Part shown: positions 18,989-29,571 of the stretch, one piece after another
How the letters are laid out: each line of letters opens with the position of its first letter
Position numbering within the stretch: position 1 is the stretch's first letter
From: Thermophagus sp052400625
GTDB lineage: Bacteria; Bacteroidota; Bacteroidia; Bacteroidales; Marinilabiliaceae
Reading direction: 5' to 3' (one strand)
Length of the DNA: 64,000 nucleotides
NCBI GenBank assembly: GCA_052400625.1
Contig: JBQTGH010000008.1
Notes under the pieces: model-generated
What the model was told of the DNA's origin: nothing
The model's database searches: none
What the model saw: the letters and a program-made list of their open reading frames with translations, nothing else
Position numbers and translations under genes: made by a program

Positions 18989-19804
18989 AGTTATGAAAAT
19001 AAGTTTTGAGTTCCTTGCTCCGTGATGTGAGCACTGTGTCAGGGTTAGGGTTGGGTAGGAAATTTATCAACCTTAATCTCAATCTTAAGACAACAAACGT
19101 AACAAAAAGGGGGAGTGTTCATTAAACGGTATCCACTTATTTTTTCTTTATTCTCAAAAGCCTCCTAAGTATATTTCCATTTTCTGTCAAAGGAGTCGAG
19201 GCAAGAGACATTGATATAGCCATTCCCGGATATATTCCCTATGCAATTTTTTCCTTATAGGAAAAAAAATAAACCAACTTCAGTCATTCTAGGCCCAAAT
19301 GTCATTGCCCGACTAATCGCGGCCGGGCTCCACACTGGTGGTATTCCTCTTCCACTCTTCTGTTAACTCTCTAATGCGGAGATACATCATTTTATTCAAT
19401 GTCAGAACAACCCAAAAGCCATTTCTAACAACATTGTTGTTTGCATCAAATTGATACAAATGACGCTCATGATTAACCGTATTTTTATCTCCAACCCATT
19501 ACGAAAGCCATTAAATATTTTGATCCATCATTTATTGATACGATGGGGCTCCAATAGAGCCCCATCGAGGTAAAAATGGATTCGATATGTTACTCAAACA
19601 ACGTTGGGGTGATAAAAACATTACATCAACCCATATTTCGCTGCTTTTAAATATTGATGGTCCAAACGGCTTATGAAAGGCAATCTTTACCACAACAGAA
19701 ACTTATATCAAGTTATGCCATGCAAGGTCCATTAGACCAACCAATAGTTGCCATACAGAATGCCACGATTCATAGGTAGGATCTACCATTTTTTGTTCCG
19801 GTCA
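18989..19804. other. 816-bp intergenic region between S9 peptidase start and GH127 stop
   Basis: No convincing gene on either strand. It contains a candidate minus-strand -7 box for the S9 gene (TACGTTTG, 19094-19101, no -33 partner seen) and one strong hairpin at 19541-19567. The remainder is unremarkable AT-rich sequence. It probably separates the end of the glycan locus from the peptidase. Confidence 0.6.
19541..19567. other. Perfect 10-bp hairpin downstream of the glycan locus
   Basis: CGATGGGGCT (19541-19550) and AGCCCCATCG (19558-19567) form a GC-rich stem with a 7-nt loop, about 240 bp past the GH127 stop. No T-run follows on either strand, so it is not a classical intrinsic terminator. 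It may mark the 3' end of the operon mRNA. Confidence 0.6.
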
Positions 19805-22180
19805 TTACTCCTTCCCTTTCAACGTTCTAACGCCAAAAATAGGTCCTGCACGATGATTATCTTTTGGATCGAATGTAACGGTAATCGAACCCTTTGAAAG
19901 ATCAATATCATCAGGAATGTTATATGTATTGGTATAGAATTCTCCCGGACGAGCATTGGAAATATTTTCTGTAGCTACAACCTGATTGTTAACGAGAATA
20001 TCAAATGTTCGGCTTCCCTGATATCCACCCCAATATTCCACTGCAATCTGAATTGGACGGTTATCATTTACTTTCATTTCACAAGACATCCAGCCGCCCC
20101 GATCGGCTTCCCTATATTTTCGACGACGATATTCATGAGCCCAACTTTTTTCACTTTTAAAGTTGTGATCTCTTTCGGGTTGCATTTCACCAGGTTGGAA
20201 GAAGTCTATGGTGCGAATTTCCAGCCTTTTTTGAGCTTCCTGCTTGGCTTTATATTCTTCCTGAAATTGAATCCATTTGGCTTCGTTAAAGATGTCGAAA
20301 TAAACAGAATACCTTCGGTCATTGGTTTTATAAAAGGGTTTAAATACAATATCCTTAGGTCGTCCTACCTCTTTTGTTTTAAACATATTAGGCTCATCTG
20401 CGATAGGGGTAGTCCAGGTTTCCGGATTTCGGTCCTCTACCATTAATACCGGTACATAAAGCGGATTGTTAGCATTAGAATCATTAACAGCTCCCAACTG
20501 TCCGGCAAGAACCAATGGTCCATACATTAAAGCGACTCTGTCTTTGTTATCCGGCATAGTCTCCAACCTGAGCGAGAAGGGGAAAGAGACTTTGACAATA
20601 TCTCCTGATTTCCATTGTCGATCTAAAGCAATAAAACTCTGAGGTTCCTTGTCATAGGAAACCTCCTCTCCGTTAACGGTAATGATCATTCCTTTTTCAG
20701 CCCAGTAGGGATAACGAATTTGAAGAATCAAGTCGACGGGTTCATCGCACTCAAAAGTAAAAGAGGTATTTTGTTCATCCGGGAAACGGGTATTTTGTGT
20801 CAATTTCAGACCTTTCTCTTGCCAATTAAGTTCAGATGCAATAAACTGACTAACAAATAACTCCTTATCATTGAAAAAGTAAATATTCCTAGGGTATTTG
20901 GCATGATTTTCCATCCCTGTTCCCACACAACATGTAAAGCCAAAGGGATCCTGATAATGCTTATGTCCCCCCATTTCAAGAGATAGATTGTAAATCACAT
21001 GACCGGTTTGGGGATGCTGTGATGATAAGATATGATTAAACAATGCCCGTTCATAGAAATCGGCTACTTCGGCATTGGCTTCCCACTTAAACAGATGGTT
21101 CGATAGCTTCAGCATATTATAGACATTACAGGTTTCTGTGGTATTGCTGCTGAGTCTGTTATTAAGGGTATCCGGCGCTCCAAAATATTCATGATCACCA
21201 TTACCTCCGGTTACATATGAATGATGATGAACCACACGATCCCAAAAGAATTTGGCAGTATAATGGTCCAAGGAATCTCCTGTCAACTCGTATCTGCGTG
21301 CCAGACCAATCAACTTTGGAATTTGTGTATTGGCATGATGTCCGGGAAGAATGTCCACACCCTGGGAAAGAGGTCCCAGAACGGCATCGTGATGAAATAC
21401 TCGTGATAAATCAAGATATTTTTCGTTTCCGGTTACGCCATATAATTCAACCAGAGATTCATTAATGCCACCATGTTCACAATGCAGCATTTTTTGCATT
21501 TCATCATGGGAAAGATTTTCTACAATGGAGCCCAACCAATCTGCAAATTTCAGTTCTATTTCCAGGGCTTTTTTGTTGCCACACAATTTGTAGGCATCCA
21601 TCAAACCTGCCATAATTTTATGTTGAGTATAAACAGGAGCCCAAATGCCATTAAGGTCGAATCCGGCCGAACGAATTTCACCTTTTGCAATTTCTTCTTC
21701 AAAAATTTTCTTTCCATTCTCGAAAGCACCAATATATCCATCGCCTGTAGCCTGCTGAACAGCATCCAATTCATTCACAATATAAATCACTCTTTTCAGG
21801 AACTCATCATTTCCGGTAGTCCTATACATCATCGAACAAGCTGACAAATAATGTCCCAAACTATGGCCGGTCAAAGATTCACCTTCCCATCCGCCGTAAT
21901 GTTCTGCTTTGGGTTTGAGGCCAGCTTGCTCTCTGAAATGGGCCAAAAAACGATCAGGTTCATAATTCAAAAGAATTTTTTCATTGCGTTTGGCGGCTTC
22001 CATGAAAGGTCCGTCGAGCAATTTCACATCATCAAGGTCAAATTGCAATGTCCTGAATGACACCACCTCCGGGCCATTCGTCTTGATGTAATGTTTCTCT
22101 TCTTCGGATTGCTGGCAGGCACTCAGCCACACAGCAGCTCCCAAAAAAACAGCTTTGAAGGTATTTGTTGTCTTCTTCAT
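19805..22180 (-). CDS. GH127-type beta-L-arabinofuranosidase, lipoprotein
   Basis: Predicted exo-enzyme releasing terminal beta-L-arabinofuranose, as found on hydroxyproline-linked arabino-oligosaccharides and in RG-II. 791 residues. A lipobox (LSAC, C22) implies membrane anchoring. The alpha/alpha-barrel carries the family's catalytic and zinc set: E331 in GGNGDHEYFG, E349 and C351 in TETCNVYNMLK, and the pair C417/C418 in FTCCVGTGMENH, where C417 corresponds to the unusual cysteine nucleophile of HypBA1. Beta-sandwich domains follow to the C-terminus. It is the last gene of the susC-led block, 153 bp after the HExxH protein gene. Some family members have other specificities, so the exact linkage is inferred. 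Confidence 0.9.
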   Translation of the reverse strand: MKKTTNTFKAVFLGAAVWLSACQQSEEEKHYIKTNGPEVVSFRTLQFDLDDVKLLDGPFMEAAKRNEKILLNYEPDRFLAHFREQAGLKPKAEHYGGWEGESLTGHSLGHYLSACSMMYRTTGNDEFLKRVIYIVNELDAVQQATGDGYIGAFENGKKIFEEEIAKGEIRSAGFDLNGIWAPVYTQHKIMAGLMDAYKLCGNKKALEIELKFADWLGSIVENLSHDEMQKMLHCEHGGINESLVELYGVTGNEKYLDLSRVFHHDAVLGPLSQGVDILPGHHANTQIPKLIGLARRYELTGDSLDHYTAKFFWDRVVHHHSYVTGGNGDHEYFGAPDTLNNRLSSNTTETCNVYNMLKLSNHLFKWEANAEVADFYERALFNHILSSQHPQTGHVIYNLSLEMGGHKHYQDPFGFTCCVGTGMENHAKYPRNIYFFNDKELFVSQFIASELNWQEKGLKLTQNTRFPDEQNTSFTFECDEPVDLILQIRYPYWAEKGMIITVNGEEVSYDKEPQSFIALDRQWKSGDIVKVSFPFSLRLETMPDNKDRVALMYGPLVLAGQLGAVNDSNANNPLYVPVLMVEDRNPETWTTPIADEPNMFKTKEVGRPKDIVFKPFYKTNDRRYSVYFDIFNEAKWIQFQEEYKAKQEAQKRLEIRTIDFFQPGEMQPERDHNFKSEKSWAHEYRRRKYREADRGGWMSCEMKVNDNRPIQIAVEYWGGYQGSRTFDILVNNQVVATENISNARPGEFYTNTYNIPDDIDLSKGSITVTFDPKDNHRAGPIFGVRTLKGKE

Positions 22181-22333
22181 ACTTTAATAAATATAGATCA
22201 TTAGATTAATGGATAAAATCAATTCAATCAATAGGTTTCAGTCAGTAGTGCAATTTTTCTCTCCCATTCCTGAGAACGACATAGACAGCATTAAAAGTAC
22301 GGTGTAGCCCTACCCCTCCACTACCCGTCTTTT

Positions 22334-23170
22334 TTAATACAAATTTTCTATTGCCACATGACATGAAGGACAATCCTCCAAATCAAAATCCGGGAAATAT
22401 GCCCTGAGCAAATCATACAAGGCCGGATCATATTCCTTTAATTCGCGTCGAGTATTCACATGGTTGTGTTTGCCATCGGGCTGGGCTACTTCCGCATTTA
22501 CATTAAACCAGTTTTGAACTCCTTCTGCCCAGTATTCATATATATTGGTTGCCGCATAGGTATTTTGATATTTTCCTTGATTCCGAGCATCATCCAAAAG
22601 TTTCTGAAGAGTTTGATTAAACTCAGGATACAACGGCGCAATGCCTATTAAATGGATGGCATGTGCGAATTCATGAATTAAAATATCTTCGGCATGATAC
22701 TTATCGATCTGATAACACAACAAATTCTCCTCGGCACAGGTGGTTAAGGGAAGTTCCAGATCTCCTCCCAGCCCTCTTGCTCTTACATCCCAATTTAGAG
22801 AAGTGTCATTCACTAAATAAGCGTGTTCAGGAATGTCGGTAGTTCCCTCATATCGCGCCATGATACCAACTCGGGCTTTTACTTTCTGCATTTGGGCCAG
22901 CACATCTTCCGGTAAACCATCCGTCATAAATTCTACAATCCGACAGGCCGCGAAAACAGCCGTTTCGGGTACTCGATGAGAACTGACAATATGAATGCCA
23001 TTGACGTTGACATATTGTTCATAGAAAATGTCAAGCCCCAAGCTGTCGGGTGGTTGAATTATTTGATATACTTCATTCGCAACATTTGTTTTTTCTTGAC
23101 CAACAGCCAGCCCACTCCAACAGAGCCAAAACCCCAAAATGAAGCAAATTAGTTTATGTGTTCCTATCAT
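22334..23170 (-). CDS. Secreted HExxH zinc-metallopeptidase-like protein
   Basis: 278 residues with signal peptide 1-24 (LAVG before QEK). The motif HEFAH at 166-170 gives two zinc-ligand histidines and the catalytic Glu, and E216 (or E212) in YEYWAEGVQNWF is a likely third ligand, the arrangement of gluzincin peptidases. Four cysteines at C144, C152, C267 and C270 could form disulfides. I do not recognise a characterised family member. It lies between the GH27 and GH127 genes in the same orientation, so it is probably part of the glycan locus and may cut the protein core of a glycoprotein. Activity is inferred from motif only. Confidence 0.7.
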   Translation of the reverse strand: MIGTHKLICFILGFWLCWSGLAVGQEKTNVANEVYQIIQPPDSLGLDIFYEQYVNVNGIHIVSSHRVPETAVFAACRIVEFMTDGLPEDVLAQMQKVKARVGIMARYEGTTDIPEHAYLVNDTSLNWDVRARGLGGDLELPLTTCAEENLLCYQIDKYHAEDILIHEFAHAIHLIGIAPLYPEFNQTLQKLLDDARNQGKYQNTYAATNIYEYWAEGVQNWFNVNAEVAQPDGKHNHVNTRRELKEYDPALYDLLRAYFPDFDLEDCPSCHVAIENLY

Positions 23171-23259
23171 ATTTCCGCTTTTTAAGTACTATCCTCGTCC
23201 GCATGATGAACCCCTAATGCAGCCGAAGTGAGAATTGGTTTTATAAAGGCAATAAATAA

Positions 23260-24450
23260 TTATTTCTTTTTCAGTCTCACCATTAACACCCCATGAGGTG
23301 GTATTTCTGCTGAGAGTTGTTCGTCGGTGGTACCAATGTATTTATGCGCCCAACAGTCCCATATCTTGTAATTATTTTTATGCAAATTGACGTCTCTCAC
23401 AAAATACATGGTGTATCGCTGCCAGTCGTAATCCAACGACCATGCTTGAAGGGAACGGTTAAGGAAACAGACGGCAACTTCTCCATTGGAAAGTGGCTTA
23501 GCCCATATTTCATAGTCGCCCATTTTCATAAACCGCCGTGCCTGTTTTCCCAGCTCATCCTGATTAACATCAATCACATCATGGTTGGTAAGTATTTCAA
23601 GCGTCGGTTGATCCAAATTCCTTAAATCATTTCCAGCCATTAGTGGGGCTGCCAACATTGCCCACATGGAAAAATGGCTTATATATTCGGTATTGGTCAT
23701 ACCACCATTGCCCACTTCAAGCATATCGGGGTCGTTCCAATGACCGGGTCCTGCAAAAGGATAAAGCTCCGCTTGCCGATCGATAATATCCAACACACCA
23801 AGTCCTCCCCAATCAAATTGGCACTGAAAGCAATCGCGAATATCCGCTGTGGTTCGCCACAAATGACCTATGCCCTTTCCCCATTCCCATGGCTTATGTT
23901 CTCCCCACTCACAAATCGAAAAAACAATCGGTCTTCCCACCGCTTTCAGAGCGTCACTCATGGTCTTATAAGCCGCTTCTGCACTCTGTCCTTCATTGTA
24001 GCACCAGTCGTACTTCAGATAATCGACCCCCCATGCTGCATAAGAACGGGCATCCTGAAACTGGTATCCACGACTCCCGGGGCGTCCCTGACAGGTTTTT
24101 GATCCGGCACAAGAATAAATTCCCAATTTCAACCCATGAGAATGAATGTAATCGCCCAAAGCTTTCATCCCTGACGGAAAACGTTCCGGATCGGGTATAA
24201 TATTCCCAAGACTGTCACGTCCGACCTGCCAGCAGTCATCGATAACGATGTATTCATAACCGGCATCGCGCATCCCAGATGTCACCATAGCATCGGCCAT
24301 CTCCATAATCATCTTTTCGTCCACATTACAGCCAAACTTATTCCATGAGTTCCACCCCATTGGAGGAGTAATAGCTAAGTCTGCCACGCCTTGATTAAAA
24401 GCCGTTTGACCAACAAACAAAAAAAGAATTAACAACGAACAGTTTTTCAT
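23260..24450 (-). CDS. GH27 alpha-galactosidase-type glycoside hydrolase
   Basis: Retaining exo-glycosidase, usually alpha-galactosidase; some relatives are beta-L-arabinopyranosidases. 396 residues: signal peptide cut near AFN before QGVAD, then a TIM barrel beginning TPPMGWNSWNKFGCN. The sugar-binding pair is D71-D72 in IDDCW, the nucleophile D148 in YLKYDWC and the acid/base D203 in WRTTADIRD. A short C-terminal beta-domain (about 310-396) follows. The DDCW aspartates favour alpha-galactosides. It is in the susC operon, downstream of a strong intercistronic hairpin. Confidence 0.95.
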   Translation of the reverse strand: MKNCSLLILFLFVGQTAFNQGVADLAITPPMGWNSWNKFGCNVDEKMIMEMADAMVTSGMRDAGYEYIVIDDCWQVGRDSLGNIIPDPERFPSGMKALGDYIHSHGLKLGIYSCAGSKTCQGRPGSRGYQFQDARSYAAWGVDYLKYDWCYNEGQSAEAAYKTMSDALKAVGRPIVFSICEWGEHKPWEWGKGIGHLWRTTADIRDCFQCQFDWGGLGVLDIIDRQAELYPFAGPGHWNDPDMLEVGNGGMTNTEYISHFSMWAMLAAPLMAGNDLRNLDQPTLEILTNHDVIDVNQDELGKQARRFMKMGDYEIWAKPLSNGEVAVCFLNRSLQAWSLDYDWQRYTMYFVRDVNLHKNNYKIWDCWAHKYIGTTDEQLSAEIPPHGVLMVRLKKK

Positions 24451-24478
24451 AATATTTCAGAATTAGTCAAATAAAAGG

Positions 24479-24517
24479 AAACCTCATCCAACCATACAAG
24501 ATGGTCGGATGAGGTTT
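24479..24517 (-). terminator. Strong intercistronic hairpin between the DUF5695-like and GH27 genes
   Basis: Arms 24479-24495 and 24501-24517 pair over 16 bp with one mismatch (A24490 opposite C24506) and a 5-nt loop. On the minus strand the stem is followed by TTTCCTTTTATTTG, so it may terminate or attenuate transcription, or stabilise the upstream mRNA. GH27, the HExxH protein and GH127 lie beyond it. Confidence 0.75.
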
Positions 24518-24524
24518 TCTCTGT

Positions 24525-27269
24525 TTAAATGCCTTTTAGAACACGAACCGTTCTTTCTTTCTTTTTTAAAGGAATACTATAAATTCCGCGGTCATTTTTT
24601 GAATACTTGAGGACCTTATACTCTCCGTTTTCAGAATCACCTGTAAATTTAACCTGCAAGAATGCCTTCGGTGTATATTCATTTCTCGAATCCAAAACGA
24701 TCTTTATCTCTCCAGATTCAGGATGAAATGAAACCGTTTTGAATTTACCGGCATCAAGAGATAATTCAACCCCGGCAGGAGCAATAAAAACTTTGGAACG
24801 GGCGGCAGTTGTCAATTCCATGGTAATCCATTCCGCCTCATTGATAATGTTACCGCCCATAGAAATCCATCCAAATTCATCATGCATAACCAAGAAAGAG
24901 GCAGTATTTACAGCATATCCAAAAAAACCGGGGCCATAATCACCAGAAATGCCATCGTTCCGTAAAGTGGATGGAAAGGAGTGAAAAGCACATGGGGCAA
25001 ATCCGTCTTTTGTAATGTTTGACAAAGCCCCCATAAGACCGCCATACCCTACACGCAGCAAATACAAATTATCTGGCACTTCTTTAAAAGCATGTAATAC
25101 CGGTATAGCATTCAGCGCTGAACCATAATGATGGATTTGTCGCTCCACGCGGGAAAGTTTACCGCCAAAAAGGAAATCCCAGTAACGGCGAGCACATCCG
25201 TTGTATCCCCAGTGGGGGATGGTGGGCATATAAGCGAGTATCGCATTGAGAGTAATGGACGCTTTCTCATCAAATCCAAAATATTTGGACCACATATACA
25301 CTTCCTCTTGTCCGGTAGAATCCCAAGGCATTTCACTTCCAAAAGGATAGTTGAGGGATGCCCAGTGCTCGGCTCTTTTGCGCATGGTCGATTCCAGTTT
25401 TTGGGCAAGTTCGGTCCAACCTTCCCGTTTTAAGTCCTCCAGAACCAAAATAAAAATAGTTCCTTCCATTTGTCCAAATTGAGCATAATATGGAGCTTGC
25501 TCAACCATAGCGATTGCTGTATGGAAAGCATTTTCCAGATACCACTCCCAGGCACGTTGAGTCACAAGACCATTGTAATTCCGTGCCAAGCGATACATTA
25601 CCCAATGTGCCGCCGCCACATGCGGATAATTATAAGAACGACCAACCGTTTCGGCAGCTTCCTTACTCCAAGCTGCCCATGTTTTATAGTTTACCTCGTC
25701 ACTGTAAGTACCCTCCGGCATGCTATCAGGCTCATAATAAAATAAGCTTTTTCTGACTCCGTATTTATGCTCACCGATACTATACTGAATCCCTCCCCAC
25801 ATCGTTTGGTTCACAAAATCTTCCATTTTGGCGACTTCTTCCGGATCGGGTTGAACCAGCTGCTTCATAATGGCATTAAGCCAACTCCCGGCTCCCCCTT
25901 CATCACTCAATCCTGCAATCCAGGCACGACTATCTTGGGTTATCTTTTCTTTTTTCTCATAATCATAACTAATTACAGACGGAGCTCGACCAAAGGGATC
26001 ATTCTTTTTATCAAACCATTGTTCAGTAAGCAAAAAATGCCCATTATCCGCCACCACCTCTGATTCAGGTTTTATTACCTTATAGTTAATCGTCTGAACG
26101 GTTCCATCAGTATATGTTACGGAAAGACGAGCCCGCCCCCAAATAACACCATTCACCGCATATTTGTCCCAACCGTGAGAGGTCGTTCCAACTTTTTTCA
26201 CGACAAGCGCACCTTCAGGCTCCACATCAATGGAGCGAATTTCCTTTTCATATGTTAAGAATAAGCTTCCCTGGACGTCCTGAGGCAGAACGTACCCTGG
26301 AAACCCAATGGCCACCGGCTTGTGGTGCTTAATCAATGTTTCTTCAATATTTTGAACATTATCGGCCAACACAAATTCAACACCTACTGAATAAGTTTCT
26401 CCCGGAGCAAGAACCATCGAGGTTGGTCTGTTCCACGGATCCGCTTCTTGCCATTCATTTTCCGCATAAGCCTTACTATGCACCATCCATTCATGAAACC
26501 CTTCAAAAGTAATTCCTCGTGGCATGGGATCGTCAAGCAAAGGACGATAAGCTTCAAACGGAGTTTTTTCATGAGGCAGCACCAGGAGAACAGGCCCTTC
26601 ACCGCTTAACCTGACCGCTTGCAAATAACCGGCATCCATTCCAATATATGGATCAAAAAATACATTTTCGGCATGCACTTCATCCAAGTGCTTCTCGTGA
26701 AGAATGTTATTAAATATCATGGGGATGCCTAAAGCACCAACTTCTATTGGTTCACTATTTTTGTTTTTCAACTCAAATCGCAATACCAAATTCCCATTCT
26801 TACTCTCCCAGAAACGAGTTATTTCAAGGGCAATGTCCTTCGACAAGGAATTTGACAACTTAGCCGCTGTCAAAACTCCATTTCCCTCATGGTTCAAAGA
26901 CTCAACAGGACTTCTATGGGCAGCGGAAGAATAACTCACCCATTGAGAGGCTCCCTTCTGTCTTACTTTAAGGTTAATATCTCCCAGCTGATAAAAACCA
27001 TCACCTTTTCGAACTTCTGCCCACTCACCTGTAGTATAATTAAATTGAGGATCCACAACAGGAGAAAGCGAAACTGCTGTTTGTGATCTTTTATCAACCG
27101 ACAATTCAAAAACAGGAGTCGATAAGCTTAATATTTCAGATGAAGACAGTGAATCTACTTGTGCGATGGCAGTATGGTTGAATTGTCCAACCCCCCAAAG
27201 CATCAATATGCCAACAAACACATCTGTTATTCTGAATTTGTTTCTCTTACAAACCTTTTGGAACATCAT
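24525..27269 (-). CDS. Large exported protein of unknown function, DUF5695-like, probable carbohydrate-active enzyme
   Basis: 914 residues with a long N-terminal signal segment (about 1-37, cut near AIA before QVDS). N-terminal beta-rich region (about 45-330) and a Trp/Tyr-rich helical region (about 470-790) with motifs such as WGGIQYSIGEH, SYNYPHVAAAHW and GYNGCARRYWDF, resembling the alpha/alpha-toroid of many glycosidases and lyases, then a short beta-domain. From memory it matches proteins labelled DUF5695, for which I know no proven activity. Its place between GH43 and GH27 suggests a glycosidase or lyase for the same substrate. Catalytic residues cannot be assigned from sequence alone. 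Confidence 0.6.
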   Translation of the reverse strand: MMFQKVCKRNKFRITDVFVGILMLWGVGQFNHTAIAQVDSLSSSEILSLSTPVFELSVDKRSQTAVSLSPVVDPQFNYTTGEWAEVRKGDGFYQLGDINLKVRQKGASQWVSYSSAAHRSPVESLNHEGNGVLTAAKLSNSLSKDIALEITRFWESKNGNLVLRFELKNKNSEPIEVGALGIPMIFNNILHEKHLDEVHAENVFFDPYIGMDAGYLQAVRLSGEGPVLLVLPHEKTPFEAYRPLLDDPMPRGITFEGFHEWMVHSKAYAENEWQEADPWNRPTSMVLAPGETYSVGVEFVLADNVQNIEETLIKHHKPVAIGFPGYVLPQDVQGSLFLTYEKEIRSIDVEPEGALVVKKVGTTSHGWDKYAVNGVIWGRARLSVTYTDGTVQTINYKVIKPESEVVADNGHFLLTEQWFDKKNDPFGRAPSVISYDYEKKEKITQDSRAWIAGLSDEGGAGSWLNAIMKQLVQPDPEEVAKMEDFVNQTMWGGIQYSIGEHKYGVRKSLFYYEPDSMPEGTYSDEVNYKTWAAWSKEAAETVGRSYNYPHVAAAHWVMYRLARNYNGLVTQRAWEWYLENAFHTAIAMVEQAPYYAQFGQMEGTIFILVLEDLKREGWTELAQKLESTMRKRAEHWASLNYPFGSEMPWDSTGQEEVYMWSKYFGFDEKASITLNAILAYMPTIPHWGYNGCARRYWDFLFGGKLSRVERQIHHYGSALNAIPVLHAFKEVPDNLYLLRVGYGGLMGALSNITKDGFAPCAFHSFPSTLRNDGISGDYGPGFFGYAVNTASFLVMHDEFGWISMGGNIINEAEWITMELTTAARSKVFIAPAGVELSLDAGKFKTVSFHPESGEIKIVLDSRNEYTPKAFLQVKFTGDSENGEYKVLKYSKNDRGIYSIPLKKKERTVRVLKGI

Positions 27270-27303
27270 ATTAAAACCTTTTTAACTCGTTACACTTAAT
27301 TTA

Positions 27304-29481
27304 TCAATTATCGTATCCACAGTCTGGTGAAATCAACCCTTTAGGGCGCGTTTCGTCCATCAGTTTCAAAACAGCTTCACGTTTTAATGGGAGATCATAC
27401 AACCTAATATTTGCCAAAAATCCGGAAAAGTTCTCCTGCGGTGAACCAGACCCTCCAATCAAAATTTTACTGTTTTTTACAAATAAGTTTATGGGCTGTT
27501 CTTTTACAGGAATTCCATTTACATAAACCACCTCTTTCATTCCGTCAAAGACCAATGCAAAATGATGCCATCGTCCCGATTCCGGAACATTATCAAAAGC
27601 TAGATCCACATACCCATCGCCATGAGCAACCGCGCCGTAATGGCCAGTCCCATACATCAAAGCAGCATAAGAACCTTGCAACATATCGTCTCGTGAATTC
27701 CACGTAACAACACACTCATTTTGCCCAACTGCAGGATTATTCACCCATAGCGACACAGTAAAAGGGGCATTCCACGATAAACTTTTGGGCGCAATTTTAT
27801 TCAATTGCAAAACACTTTCACCATCAAATTCTAAAGCTTTAATCCCGCCAACGTTTTTTACTTTTATGGGTCTTGATGATGAAAAATATCCCCCCAAAGC
27901 TCCACGATTCTGAATGGAATCGGGCATCCAGCCCTCTCTTATACTTTCGGCATCAATTTGCACAATGCACCCCAAAGGATTTAAATTGCCTGGTCCATCC
28001 TTACTCTCAGAATTTTGATATTCTGGAACATCAAAGAGCGCATCATATATTTCCACTTCCCAAATGGCGGCAAACAGACCTGTTTTCTCAACTCCGCTGA
28101 TCGTTATTTTCACAAAGCGGGCATCTGCCTCATGATCATCAATCATAGGAGATCCTGAACGACGATTTGTCGTTCTATCGGCAAACAATGTCCAGGTAAT
28201 ATTGTCTTTGGAAGTTTCAATTTTATACTGATAATAAAATGTCGGGTATTCAAAACGGGTCATCACCCTTTTTATATGCCTTACTTCACCCAGATCAACG
28301 GTCAGAGCTTGTGGCAAAATAACAGACCCCGCCTTCCACAATGTTCCATTATTTCTATCGGTTGCATATTCAGGGCTAAACGAATGATCTATATTCTTTT
28401 TTGAGAATCGGGTGGCGCTGGACAACAAATGATAGGAAGAAGATGCCGAAACAGATGCCTTACTTGCCATATTTTCATGAGCAATTTGAATAGGGCCCAA
28501 ATAACCAACTCCTTCGTTGGAAGGAAGAACCGGCCCTATAGTTGTATCATTTTCAAATAAGAGACGATCGACACAAATCTGACGAAACATACCACCGGTA
28601 CTATGAGGGTTATTGTGACGATGATACAAAATATAATAGTCACCATTATCTTTGAAGGCCGAATGGTGGCCAGGACTATCAATGATTCCATCTGTTGAGG
28701 ACTGTAAGATGGGTGAGTTTTCACCATAACTAAATGGTCCCTCCGGGTTGTCACTCACAGAATAATGGACGGCATAAGAACTAAGGCGACAATCACCGGA
28801 TGAATACATCAGAAAATATTTTCCGTTTCTTTTCAAAACAAATGGAGCTTCAAATGCATCAGGGATCTGTTCCATTGGCACTCCTCCACTTTTCAAAATT
28901 GTCGTCATATCCATAGGATCGATCTGTGCCCATCCCATACCACCAAACAAATGACACCATGTCCCAAACCAACAATACACAGCACCATCGTCGTCCATCA
29001 AATATTGGGCATCCAAAGCCGGCAAATTTTTAAGTCCGGTACCGACTTCGATCACTGCTTTCCCATTGTTAACAGTCTGCCAAGGCCCAACGGGCGAATC
29101 GGAAACATATCCATAAATATTACACCCAAACTGGCAATTTCCCCAAAATAGATAATACCTGCCATCTGCTCCTTCCACGACGTCAGGAGCCCAAACATTT
29201 GTCAGCCCGGCCGGGACATTAACATCCATTTCATAGTTAAACCAATTCACAAAATCTTTGCTAATCCAAACCTGAGGTTCCCCCGATGCCAATTTTATTC
29301 CATCTGTAGTTGAATATAAATAAAAAACATCGCCAAATTTCTTAATCGTTGGATCGGCAAAGTAGCCAGGAACAAGAGGATTGCCAGTTTTAACCAACTG
29401 TTTTTCCGATTGAGCCTCAATTATAGATATGAGCGCACCATACAAAAACAATATTAGAAAAATCAGTGTCTTTTTGGCCAT
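27304..29481 (-). CDS. GH43 glycoside hydrolase with F5/8-type C and LamG-like domains
   Basis: Predicted alpha-L-arabinofuranosidase or related exo-enzyme, inverting. 725 residues: signal peptide 1-23 (IEA before QSEK), five-bladed GH43 propeller (about 30-325), an F5/8-type C (CBM32-like) domain (about 340-480) and a concanavalin-like LamG domain (about 505-710). The family triad is visible: base D43 in YFADPTI, D157 in LDAQY and acid E211 in FEAPF. The two extra domains probably bind the substrate. It lies 34 bp upstream of the DUF5695-like gene. Subfamily and linkage cannot be read by eye. Confidence 0.93.
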   Translation of the reverse strand: MAKKTLIFLILFLYGALISIIEAQSEKQLVKTGNPLVPGYFADPTIKKFGDVFYLYSTTDGIKLASGEPQVWISKDFVNWFNYEMDVNVPAGLTNVWAPDVVEGADGRYYLFWGNCQFGCNIYGYVSDSPVGPWQTVNNGKAVIEVGTGLKNLPALDAQYLMDDDGAVYCWFGTWCHLFGGMGWAQIDPMDMTTILKSGGVPMEQIPDAFEAPFVLKRNGKYFLMYSSGDCRLSSYAVHYSVSDNPEGPFSYGENSPILQSSTDGIIDSPGHHSAFKDNGDYYILYHRHNNPHSTGGMFRQICVDRLLFENDTTIGPVLPSNEGVGYLGPIQIAHENMASKASVSASSSYHLLSSATRFSKKNIDHSFSPEYATDRNNGTLWKAGSVILPQALTVDLGEVRHIKRVMTRFEYPTFYYQYKIETSKDNITWTLFADRTTNRRSGSPMIDDHEADARFVKITISGVEKTGLFAAIWEVEIYDALFDVPEYQNSESKDGPGNLNPLGCIVQIDAESIREGWMPDSIQNRGALGGYFSSSRPIKVKNVGGIKALEFDGESVLQLNKIAPKSLSWNAPFTVSLWVNNPAVGQNECVVTWNSRDDMLQGSYAALMYGTGHYGAVAHGDGYVDLAFDNVPESGRWHHFALVFDGMKEVVYVNGIPVKEQPINLFVKNSKILIGGSGSPQENFSGFLANIRLYDLPLKREAVLKLMDETRPKGLISPDCGYDN

Positions 29482-29571
29482 ACTAAAAAATTATTTCATC
29501 AGTATAAAATTTGTTTAATCCATTGGTCTGATGGAACTCACATAACAAAGGGTTTTATACATATAATTTTG

